Source: Warburgia ugandensis
Taxonomy: Eukaryota > Streptophyta > Magnoliopsida > Canellales > Canellaceae
DNA: 64,000 bases
Direction: 5' to 3'
Assembly (NCBI GenBank): GCA_035236585.1
Contig: CP141138.1
Span: 31,135,437 to 31,199,436, forward strand
Part shown: in pieces, positions 36,324 to 46,147 of the stretch
Layout of the letters: each line of letters begins with the position of its first letter
Numbering within the stretch: the stretch's first letter is position 1
Translations under genes and position numbers: made by a program
The notes under the pieces: generated by a model
The model's input: only the letters and a program-made list of their open reading frames with translations
Told to the model about the DNA's origin: nothing
The model's database searches: none

Positions 36324-37244
36324 CTAGCGACTGTGGGCTGCAAGTAATCGTTTCCGAATGAGTCGGACTTTCTCTACACATTGCTCAATCAACTCTGACT
36401 TCGTAATCTGTCTCTCTCCCATGTCACTCCAACACAACGGAGACCGACATGGTCTGCCATAAAGTGCCTCATAAGGCGCTATGCCGATACTCGTGTGGTA
36501 GCTGTTATTATACGCAAACTCCACTAGTGGCAAATGCTCATTCCAGCTGCCCCTCCAGTCCATGACACAAGTCCTCAACATGTCCTCAACAGTCTGAATG
36601 GTCCTCTTAGACTGGCCATTCGTCTGGGGGTGGAAGGTTGTACTGAATCTCAACGTCGACCCTAGAGCCTCCTGTACACTCTGCCAGTACTTTGAGGTAA
36701 ATCGTGTGTCTCGATCCGAAATAATCGTCAATGGTACTCCATGCAAGCTCACGATCTCCCTGACATACAGCTTAGCCAAGCTGTCCACAGTCTGTGTCTG
36801 TTTGATGGGGAGGAAATGGGTAGACTTTGTTAGTTGATCAACTACAACCCATATCATATCATGCCCACTAGCAGTCCTTGGCAAGCCCACTATAAAATCC
36901 ATAGTGAGGTGGTCCCACTTCCACTCTAGAAGGTCTAATGTCTGCAATAATACCGCTGGTCGCTGATGCTCTGTCTTGACCTGCTGACAGGTCAAACATC
37001 TTGCTACACACTCATCAATATCTCTCTTCATCCCATTCCACCAGAAGTGTCGTCTAAGGTCCTGGTACATCTTCGTACCTCCAAGATGGATAGAATATGG
37101 GGACTGGTGCGCCTCCTGGATCAAGTCGTGCCTCAACTGATCATCTGCAGGCACCACTAACCTGCCCCTATATCTGACACCCCCATCTGGTCCTCTAGAA
37201 AAATCAACTTCATCGACCATGTCCTGTATCTCAGCATCACTAAT
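36324..37244 (-). pseudogene. chromovirus integrase core, catalytic Glu lost
   Basis: About 298 residues follow a stop at 37221-37223. The HHCC zinc domain (HQSPYSIHLGGTKMYQDLRR, then CVARCLTCQQVK) is intact. The DDE core has its first Asp in MDFIVGLPR and its second in IISDRDTRFTSKYW. The third acidic residue, normally E in the GQTER/GQSER motif, is K here (NGQSKRTIQTVEDML), consistent with a G-to-A change. Strand transfer should therefore be abolished. Confidence 0.85.
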
Positions 37245-38486
37245 CTATGCCTGAAGAATCTTGTCAAGGAACCTAGATTGGGTCGAGAGGTTAGCAATCA
37301 TCACCCTCGACTTTCTACTCAAGGCATCAGCTACAACGTTGGCTTTCCCCAGGTGGTATTGTATGGTAAAGTCGAAGTCCTTGAGGTATTCTATCCATCT
37401 CCATTGCCTCATGTTCAGATCGCTCTGAGTAAAGAAATACTTGAGGCTTTTATGGTCTATGTATACCTCAAATTTCTCTTCATATAAATAGTGTCTCCAG
37501 GACTTCAATACGAACACCACTGCTGCTAACTCTAAATCATGGGTTGGGTAGTTCACCTCGTGAGTCTTCAACTGTCTCAACGCATAAGCAATAACCCTCT
37601 CATGTTGCATTAACACCGCTCCTAAACCTCTGCCTGATGCGTCATAGAACACCACATAACTGCCTGACCCTAAAGGTAAGGCCAGTACTGGCGCAATAGT
37701 CAACCTCCTCTTGAGCTCTTGAAAGTTCTTCTAGCAAGCATCAGTCCAAACGAATCAGGTATCCTTCCTAGTCAAGGTGGTCAAAGGCAAAGCGATCTTC
37801 GAGAACCCCTCTATGAATTGTCGATAATAACCAGCCAAACTGAGAAAACTACGAATCTCTGTTATAGTCATAGGCCTCTCCCAATGTACAACTACGTCCA
37901 CCTTGGCTGGGTCCACGGCCACACCATCCTTGGATACCACGTGTCCCAAAAACTGCACCTGTTCTAACCAGAAATCGCACTTACTGAGCTTCGCGTACAA
38001 GTGATGACGGTGAAGCGCGTCCAACACAGTGCAAAGATGCTCCCGATGGGCCTCATGGCTAGGAGAGTAGATCAGGATGTCATCCACGAAGACAATTACG
38101 AACCGATCTAAATAAGTTTGAAATACTCTGTTCATCAAGTCCATGAACACTGCAGGTGCATTTGTTAAACCAAAAGGCATTACCACAAATTCATAATGGC
38201 CATACCAACTCCTAAAAGCAGTCTTAGGAATATCCTCTTCTCTGATCCTCAACTAGTGGTAGCCTAATCTCAAGTCAATTTTAGAGAATACCTTTGCCGA
38301 CTGCAACTGATCAAATAAGTCATCAATACGAGGCAAGTGGTACTTATTCTTTACAGTAACACTGTTCAACAATCGGTAGTCGATGCATAGCCTCAAAGAT
38401 CCATCCTTCTTCTTAACGAAGAGGACTGGTGCTCCCCAAGGAGATCCACTTAGTCTGATAAAACCCTTATCTAGAAGCTCCTGCAA
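37245..38486 (-). pseudogene. chromovirus reverse transcriptase and RNase H with nonsense changes
   Basis: One frame runs from [11 protein letters not shown] through to [11 protein letters not shown] motifs present are [45 protein letters not shown] and FVDDILIYS (intact catalytic DD), then [14 protein letters not shown]. RNase H begins at [17 protein letters not shown] and includes [21 protein letters not shown]. Stops occur after GYH (a TAG where relatives have Gln), after TRKDT, at a TAG in the RT-RNase H linker (37734-37736), and after KILQA. Several fit single C-to-T changes of Gln codons. Confidence 0.88.
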
Positions 38487-39151
38487 CTGTACCTAGAGCT
38501 CTCTCAACTCTGCAGGGGCCATCCTGTAGGGCGTCTTAGAAATAGGTGCTGTACTCGGCACTAAATCTATAGTGAAATCAATCTCCCTGCATGGGGGTAG
38601 TCCTGGCAGCTCGTCTGGAAAAACATCGGCGAAATCTCGCACCACATCAATCTCCTCAATCCGTGCTGTTCACTGTCAGTCATCGTGACGCAGGCCAAAA
38701 ACACTCAACAACATCGAGCGTAACATCAAGCTGCTCTGATGGCCGAGATAACACAAGGGCCACACACACTGCTCCTGCCCTGGACTACAACCACTGGTTG
38801 ATCTGGTACAAAACATTTGATTTGCCTCATACGACAGGCTATCGTAACCCAAAATGTAGCTAACCAATCCATCCCCATGATGATATCATAATCCACCATA
38901 TCTAAAAGGATAAGGTTAGCATCGATCTTAATTCCTGATATCTCCACTGGTACCTTCTCAATATATTTCGTAGCCTCTACTGCCTCCCCTGTCGGCATCA
39001 ATACATCTAACCCAAATGCTAATTCGTGTGTGCATAAATCAAGGCATGATGCAAACGCATATGAAATAAATGAATGTGTAGACCCTAAGTAAAAAAGAAC
39101 TCTAACATGTCTATCAGCTACTAAGAAAGTACCTTCCACCACCTGGTTCAA
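38487..39151 (-). pseudogene. chromovirus aspartic protease, active site destroyed
   Basis: The minus-strand frame 39151-38726 encodes a retropepsin domain: VLFYLGSTHSFISYAFAS, MVDYDIIMGMDWLATF and the downstream CFVPDQPVVVVQG. In relatives the active site reads VLFDSGATHSFIS; here it is VLFYLGSTHSFIS, so the catalytic Asp is Tyr and the next Ser is Leu. The segment 38725-38487 links to RT and contains a frame change, because the frames on either side are out of step by two bases. Confidence 0.82.
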
Positions 39152-40369
39152 GGCTTATGCCTGCCTCGACGTAATAGCGAAGACACATCCCTGACTATGT
39201 GGCACTGCCTCTATAGTAGCATCTGTCTTCACTGTCTTGTCTCTTTGACCTCTTGGACAATCTCTGATCGCATGACCTGCCTTGCCACATCCGAAACATC
39301 TGAATGGCTGTCCTAGCTGGTATGGCTATCGCTGCTGATGATGGTAGAACTACTGTGGGCCCTGATGCTGACGGCCCATTCCTGGGCATGGTCGCCCCAT
39401 ATGTCGACTCTTACAACGAGAGCACACTCTCCTATTCTGGTCTCTCCTCTGTCTAGGAGGGTACTGATGATTCGGACCCCCTTGGGGCTGTGTGGACATG
39501 AAGGGTCTCTTGCCCTTAAAGGGCTGACTCATCTCTCCCCTGTTCTGTGCTAAGTCTTTTTCGAGCATGGAAGCTACGTCTGCAGCTTGCGTCACCGTGG
39601 TCGGACATGCAATGAGTATCTCATGCCTCAACTATGGTAGTAGCCCATCAACGAATCTCTCTGTATCCTCCTTGTCTGAGGCAAAAGATGTAGATACAAA
39701 TCTCCTCAGTGTAGTGAAACGGTTCAGATATTGCGGAACCGTCATACTCCCTTGAGTTAATGTGGCGAATTCCTTCCTCATGGCATGTAGGGCATGAGGA
39801 GGGAAGTACTGCTCATCAAAGATCTCTCGGAAGTCCTCCCATAGTAGTGGTGGTGAGGATAAGAAGTGGGTATGTTGCTGGGTCTTCCACCAAAACCCAG
39901 CCTCATCGATCAACAAGAAAGTGGCCAATCTCACTTGATCCTCTGGTTGGATCTTCATTCCCTCAAAAGCCTTCTTGACCTGAAATAACCATCTTTCTAC
40001 TATTGCTGGGTCTCCTTGCCCACGAAAAGAGGGTACCATCTTCTGGAACCTCTCGAGTTGTTTTGCTGATGGATCAGGTTGTTTTGAGGGTCCTCCCTCT
40101 GTATCTTCCGGCATAGGAGTTGTCTGTGCCTGGTGGGATGACCATGCTAAAGTGTCTCCCTGTGCTGCTGCAGTCATCGATGGGCAGGCAGAGTGAATAG
40201 CTGGTACTGCCGCCTGCACCTGCTGTGTCATCTATTGAGCGAACTGTGGCACAAGCTCCAGAACCACACGGGCTACTATATCAGCCTCTGAATCTCCTTG
40301 CTCAGGTGTCGCAATAGGAGTAGCGACTAGTGGAATAGGGGTGGATCTTGTCTTCCGTCGAGGAGCCAT
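39152..40369 (-). pseudogene. chromovirus gag with nonsense changes
   Basis: The likely start is ATG at 40369 (MAPRRKTRSTPIPL), as usual for this clade. A TAG at 40232-40234 is followed in frame by capsid text: VERWLFQVKKAFEGMKIQPE, LIDEAGFWWKTQQ, FREIFDEQYFPPHALHAMRK and GSMTVPQYLNRFTTLRRFV. A second in-frame TAG at 39632-39634 is followed by a nucleocapsid with CSRCKSRHMGRPC and a canonical CCHC knuckle, CFGCGKAGHAIRDC (about 39300-39260). Both stops are in the otherwise conserved frame, so decay has been by point mutation. Confidence 0.85.
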
Positions 40370-40477
40370 CTGCCAATGTTTCAATATAATATCATGTAAG
40401 TAAGTCTCCTATCTCTATCTCAATCCATACACTCCTCAATTTGGACCCATAAAGTGGTGATGATGGAATGAACCTGG

Positions 40478-40489
40478 GCTCTGATACCA
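40478..40489 (-). other. chromovirus primer binding site (initiator tRNA-Met)
   Basis: The minus strand reads TGGTATCAGAGC, a perfect 12-base complement to the initiator tRNA-Met 3' end, three bases inside the LTR end (GGTATCACA). Confidence 0.9.
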
Positions 40490-40492
40490 AAC

Positions 40493-43413
40493 TGTGATAC
40501 CCTGGGTTTTACCAAAACTTTTTCCTCATTAATATAAAAATAATAATACATTTTAAGAAAATAGACGGGATCCCTAAAATTAAAATTTTATATTATAGAA
40601 CTTTTAACGTAGCTTTAAAAAGAATTGCTTGAAAGCGTAAACTTCGGGGGTCAACTACATTCAAAACTATGATCATAAACAACATTAAAACATTGGTACT
40701 CTGAGCATGCTCGATTAAAAACCACAATAAATACATGGCTAATTAAAGATGAAAATAAATCAATTCAAACGTCACCAGGTTCTATCCATAATCACCACAA
40801 TATTTCCATCTAAACTTTAACAATCCTCCATACCATAATATGAGTCCAATCTATAATATGTATCCACATCTAAGAAAGTCTCAAAAGTCTAGTCCAAGTG
40901 ACATACTCTAATATATGTCCGAATAAGAAAATAAAATACAATGTCTTCAAGTCTCCTTCCAGATGCCCGCTACTCTACCTACTTTTCCTTGTTGTTATCG
41001 CATTCCAAATCTGAGGCATTGCAAAATAAGGCAATGCCTCAGCAAGTTATGCTTGTGTAGGTGATTACACTCAAATAAAGTTTAACAAAATTTACAATAT
41101 GATTCTCATAAAGGAAGCATACTCAAAACATGTCAAATAACTGAATGCTTGCAATTTTAACTTTCACAAATCAGATGCCGAGTTAAATCAATATAGCATG
41201 CAAGGCATGATCAAAATACAAGGGAAGTACATCAAAACCATACTAGTATATATGCCCACAGAATAATATGCATGCAATCATTGATACCAAAACACTGTAT
41301 CAAAACTATACCAAAATCTTCCAATATACTCAATCATTGGTGATGTGTACCCATACTAACTTTGGTCCCTCCCGTGCAGCCAGCATCAGCCCCTAGAGTC
41401 TCTCACGGCCTAGGCCTGACTTGCCTTGGTTCACCATACATATAAAGTCATATGAACATGCACAAACTATATGGGTTACTATGCTGCAGTGGCAACCCCA
41501 TCAGGATCTAAACTACTACTGCTCCCCGTCGACACCAAACGTGAGACTTTCTCCGTTCCCATGAGAAGAAACAGACTCGTAGGGGGGACTACCCATGATA
41601 CCACCCCTACGTACCTGGCCCCGTATCACTCTAGGGCGGTATCTAATCATCGTCATCATCATCACAAAATCAGAGGGAGGGTGGCCAACCCTACAACTCT
41701 CCTAGTATAGTACCCACCGGGTGAAAGCACCCATCATAAATCATCGGCATGATATAAATCTTATAAACCATGTAAATGCACTATAAATAATCTCAATAAC
41801 ACAATTAAAGCTCGACATACATTGTTATTACCAAATAGAAAAGTCCTGCTATAACACGAAAATAGGGATATAATCATATGCATGAGAAGACGTAAAACAC
41901 ATGTCTCAAAGATTTAAAAGTCCATTCATGGTTATTGAAATCATGAAATAATTGAATGGAATCACCTACCTCAGTAAATGCAGTGCTCAAATCAAGCGCG
42001 TGGAAATATTACGTTGCGCTCTGACATACCTGTTACATCATAAATCTTCCATCATTTGGCAATTCAATAGTGTTTAACCCTCTAATCCCCTAGATTATCT
42101 CACATTTGATGTATACCATCTACATCTAAGGCCTGATCATCCATTGATCGGCCTAATTGAGACTATCTCACAACATTCTGTGGTTTAACTCTTAAAAAAA
42201 AAAAAAAAAAATTATATCTAGCTTTTCATTCAAATCTAGGTCCGCGCCGTCAATACGGTCGCAACGCCTCTTTCGGATCGCGATTTGGACCTTTGTAACT
42301 CCTAAAAATCAAGTTTTTATAAATGGACGGTCAAAAGACTGAAAAAAAAAAAAAAAAAAAAACCCAAAACTAGTGCGTCGCACGTACTCGCGCGTGCAGG
42401 CCCATCCACAGACGTGTCGGACGGGCTTACACCTTTCTTTAGGCGGGCGCGTGCACAGACACGCTAACGTCTAAGCATCCCGTTTGTGTGGGGCGCATGC
42501 ACAGACGCGCTGTGCATCTTTTTGTTGGTGCGACAGTGCATTGATTTCCTTGCACGCATGCGTCGTGTTGTCGGTGCGTCAGTGCGCTGCTGCATGGTGC
42601 GTGGTGCCACGTGTCGCCTGTGTGGGAAGCATGGCGTGCAGGTGCTGCACGCGTGACGTTGCGTGTCGTGCACGTGGCATCGTGCGTAGAGCGCGTGTTG
42701 TCTGTAGGTGTGGCGCCTACATGGCATGCGACTGGGGGTGACACGTGTCGTGGCGGGTCGCCATCGCCGGAGAAGACAGCCAGACTACGATCGCTGCCAG
42801 CCACGCACAAGTGTCCAAATGGTGCGGTTTTTGCACAGTTTCATTCAGTTTTTCGCGTAGATTCCATTTATAAGCTCCTTTTCAACCACCTATGCCATTA
42901 TCTAGTGTTTTTACATGATTTTTGTCACGTCCCTAAAATTTTTCCTTCTACTGTTTTATGAGTTTTTCGGCATATCTAGCCGTCCGATCACCATGAAAAT
43001 TCATGGGATTGTTCTTCATGTTACAATGCCCATGATGGATGGTTCATATCACAATCTATGTCGTTTTATCGGTTTAGTTTAACAAAAACACTACTGCCTA
43101 CTTGTTCACCGAAAAACGGCAATCCACACCGTTTTCTGGCGTTAAAAACAACAAAAACTATAGGAAAAACACGAAAATGGTGGAGGGTGGCCTACCATGG
43201 TTAGATCACCACTGTATGCGCCTGCTCAGGGAGTTCCTCGTGGCTGCCTTGCGTCGCCAACCCGGAATCAGAAGTGAATGGTTTGGCCGTACAAGAGATA
43301 GGGCAGGCTTTTATAGCCTCATTGTGGGTCCCACGCCCTACAGGCCCATGTATATTTACAATTTTACCCCTCCTATTATTATTATGAAATTAATAATTGT
43401 TTGGGTTATTACA
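40493..43413 (-). repeat. chromovirus 5' LTR (complete, 2921 bases)
   Basis: On the plus strand it starts TGTGATACCCTGGGTTTTACC and ends GTTATTACA; on the minus strand it is TGTAATAAC...GGGTATCACA. It is highly similar to the copy at 32943-35808. Differences include longer A runs (about 42195-42210 and 42342-42362) and loss of CG dinucleotides. Short open frames inside (41471-41710, 42439-42961) are LTR sequence. Confidence 0.9.
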
Positions 43414-43838
43414 ATTATTCTAGGGTTTTTTCAAAAATCATGACGCATGCATTTCTAAATTGATAATCTAAAAATATGATATTTTGCAAGTTCAAAAGCT
43501 AATTCATAGTAAGTATATGATCTATCATAATTTTATTGGTATTAATTAGTATTTTTAATCTTTCGTAGGTGTTAAAAAAATGATCCAACGGTTGAGATCA
43601 TGTTAGATGATAATTGATGATACAGATCAAACCAAAAAGATCGAGACCCATTTTCCATGATTTCAAAGTTTAAGTAAGGGCTAGGATCACTCCAAAGCAA
43701 GCAAATGGAATCCAAAAATAATATGGAGAATTCAAGGTGACTAGAAATGGACCAATACAAAAACCATGCCAAAGGTAGTAGCATTCCACCACATTTGCAT
43801 GAGAAGTCAAGCCATAAAAGCCACCCAAGCCACAATTG
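43414..43838 (+). repeat. fragment of an element 1-type LTR
   Basis: Directly after the chromovirus LTR the text resembles the start of the element 1 LTRs: CATGACGCATGCATTT, TGATATTTTGCAAGTTCAAAAGCTAATTC, a TTTCGTAGGTG box, then ATGATCCAACGGTTGAGATC, and later ACCACATTTGCATGAGAAGTCAAGCC. The first ~75 bases of the LTR are missing. The rest of the LTR is absent past about 43838, where a LINE begins. The chromovirus probably inserted into, or recombined with, this older LTR. Confidence 0.65.
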
Positions 43839-44335
43839 TCTTTCCAGACCCCAGACCATTTGCTACTTGTAGGGTTTACATCCAATCTCCAAAGCCACTT
43901 AAACAACAAAGCTTTATTCATTGTTTTCAAGTCCTTGATGCCAAGACCCCCTTGTTCACAAGATCAATCACATATTGCCTTTTCTTCCCTAGATAATCAT
44001 CCTATAGAAAGTCTTTTTAAAGTTTCTCAAGTTCACGGACTGAAGCAAGGCATTAACAGATTGACATGAACTAAAGGAGTAAATTAAGCAAAGTAGCCTT
44101 AAACAAGGTTATTCTCCCTCCAAAAGAAAGGCAGGCTTTCCTTCAACTTGCAAGCGTGACACAAAACCTATGAATCACCTGATTACACAAGGCCATTCCA
44201 GGTTTCCCAACAGTCATGGATAGGCCTAGACAGGTAAAGAGAACTCTCCCTACATAGGCAACCCAAAACAAGAGCTTAGCCTCAAGGAATGCTTCATCAA
44301 CTTTAACCCCCATTAACTATGATTTATGGATATTC
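43839..44335 (-). pseudogene. LINE (L1-type) ORF2 fragment, end of reverse transcriptase
   Basis: The minus strand gives, in broken frames, YLGLSMTVGKPGMALCNQV-like text, KACLSFGGRITLFKATLL, then after a stop DDYLGKKRQYVIDLVNKG, followed by GGLGIKDLKTMNKALLFKW. These are hallmarks of the plant L1 region between RT and the zinc-binding zf-RVT domain (YLGxP, LSxGGRLTLIK, GGLGIRDLxxxNxALLxKWxWR). Several stops and frame changes make it a dead fragment. It is joined to the LTR fragment on its downstream side. Confidence 0.68.
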
Positions 44336-44439
44336 ACTCTTTGATGAGTTGTTTGCACTGAAGTGGCAACTTCAATTTTGAATGACTTTTTGTTTCAGTT
44401 CGAGAAAGAAAAGGTCAATGAACATATTCACCTTTGTAG

Positions 44440-44600
44440 TGCTATGGTGGTCATTCAAAACAAGAGGGATGCTCTCTGCTGGAAGCCTTGCTCTGCGGGG
44501 TTTTCACAGCTAAATCTGCATATGAAGTTCTTAGGGAGACAAATGTCCATTCTTGGGGCTTGTTGGTGCTCTTCTTTTCATTGAAATGGCAACTTCGGTT
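44440..44600 (+). pseudogene. possible zf-RVT domain fragment of another LINE
   Basis: On the plus strand, allowing one frame change, the text reads DALCWKPCSAG then FTAKSAYEVLRETNV, resembling the DxxxWxxxxxGxFSVKSAYxxL motif of plant L1 zf-RVT domains. It lies in the opposite orientation to the fragment at 43839-44335. The call rests on one short motif. Confidence 0.35.
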
Positions 44601-44765
44601 TGTTATGTGTTGCAATTCAGTGGATTGTATTTGTCTTAGTTGCTGCTGTGGGAGGATATCCAAGAAGATTGTACCGGACTTAAAGATTCTTGTATTGCTG
44701 CTATTCTTACCACTGTGACTGACTCATGGATATTGGTTATGTGAGCTGATGCAGTTCCTGTTTGT

Positions 44766-44862
44766 ATGAACTTAAGATTTACCTAAGGGCAGCCCCGGTG
44801 CACGAAGCTCCCACCTATGCAGGGACCGGGGAAGGGGCGGGCCACAATGAACTTAAGATTTA
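44766..44862 (-). mobile_element. 5'-truncated Au-like SINE with perfect 16-bp target duplication
   Basis: A 65-base body (44782-44846) is the reverse complement of the 3' part of an Au-like SINE (minus strand: GGCCCGCCCCTTCCCCGGTC ... GTGCACCGGGGCTGCCCTTA). It is flanked by an exact 16-base direct repeat ATGAACTTAAGATTTA at 44766-44781 and 44847-44862. The duplication length suits LINE-mediated retroposition, and the 3' end matches the SINEs at 56304 and 58083. Confidence 0.85.
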
Positions 44863-46083
44863 ACTCCAACTCGGATATTTCCAGTGGTAATGAGATCTGC
44901 TTGGAAAGATCAGAAGCAATGGAGTTCTAAATAACCCAATCCACTCTATTGCAGAGAGGCACCTAGTGGAGATAGTTATCAGATATTCAGGTTGACTTTT
45001 AAGTGAAAAGGATTACCTTGTTTTGTGTCAAAGGGTATTGTTGTCGCCATTTTAGTACGGCTGCAAGGAAGTAGTCTTTGTATTGGGAAAATCTCTAGTT
45101 GATATCGTTTGTTTCTCTGAGTTTGCGGGGTACGTCAGTGCTGCTCTGGCAGCTATCAGGTGAAGTTGCGGCTATACTCCTTACAGTTGTTGCTTTCGGC
45201 ATATTGCTTGGAAGGTGCTTTCTCAGGATGAAGATTGTTGCTAATGTGACTTTTACTCCAGTAGAGTTATCCTTCAGCCGTTTTCTTTGGTTTTGTTGGA
45301 TCATCTGGGTTGGTTTGAGGGGATTTCCGTGTACGGGTGGTGTGATTTGTGCTACAATGGCCAAGCAAAATTCTATATACGTTCTTTGAATTTGTTTGGC
45401 TAGACCACTTCAGTGCTGGGCCTTTTAGGCTGAAACACTCCTTCAAAATAGATCTCTTGTTAACAAAAAAACATACACTCAATGTTCAGAAACACATGAA
45501 CTGGATCTTCTGATTATCCATCTGATCAGATTTTTGAACAATTGGAGATCTAAAACGAGTCCTATTAGATTGACTGCCCACCATGAAATTCATCTGGTTC
45601 ACCTCAGCTTGTCTCTCGCAAAATATCTCCTAACTGTCATGCAAATGACTGAATGGATTCTACCCTCTGTAAATTGATAAAAATATTATTAAGAACTTCA
45701 GGAAGAAATCAACCTACAAAAATGACAATACAATGACAGCAATGATAAAAAAGATCACATGATGATTGCAAGTTCACTTGTTTGCCATTATGCATTATTC
45801 TTGGCAGTACAATGATAAATTCCTAACAGTTGACGCTAGTTGGCAGAAAGAAAGCAAAAAACTAACCAGTTTCCTTTTTCTATGTACTAGTTGTATTGCA
45901 GGCGAACAGAATCAGTAGCGACTGGTACCAACTCCAATTTTTGCAAATCAAACAGTGCATGCAAAGTGCACCAATAACTCTTATATCTGTATAGTAATAT
46001 ATACAATATACATTCTAATCCCCATCTACACCAGATGCAAACTGCTGATGCACACAAAAGGGAGAAGGACATCACTTACACAA
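44863..46083. other. no gene recognised
   Basis: Intergenic DNA 3' of the receptor-like kinase gene. Two overlapping open frames near 45095-45389 (one per strand) show no domain. It may include diverged LINE sequence, but no motif is clear. Confidence 0.4.
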
Positions 46084-46090
46084 TTTTATT
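46084..46090 (-). promoter_or_regulatory. probable polyadenylation signal of the receptor-like kinase gene
   Basis: The minus strand reads AATAAAA, about 58 bases after the stop codon at 46148-46150, followed by T-rich and GT-containing sequence. Confidence 0.45.
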
Positions 46091-46147
46091 TTGTGCCCAG
46101 CAACAAACAGAGAAGCTTTTAACTTCACTCACTTAACTCACACCACC

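Larger units (their letters stand above)
32943..43413 (-). mobile_element. chromovirus (Tekay/Del-like Ty3/gypsy), near complete, inactivated
   Basis: Minus-strand element with its 5' LTR at 40493-43413, an initiator-Met primer site at 40478-40489, gag, protease, RT, RNase H and integrase with a chromodomain-type tail, a polypurine tract next to 35808, and a 3' LTR at 32943-35808. The order PR-RT-RH-INT and the tail motifs IPLVKVLW and EEAxWExEDE-like text place it among plant chromoviruses. RT to integrase (38486-36324) stays in one frame with only nonsense changes. One frame change lies between protease and RT (38487-38725) and one between integrase and its tail (36100-36323). The outer end of the 3' LTR lacks about 85 bases present in the other copy, so no target duplication can be tested. 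Confidence 0.9.
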
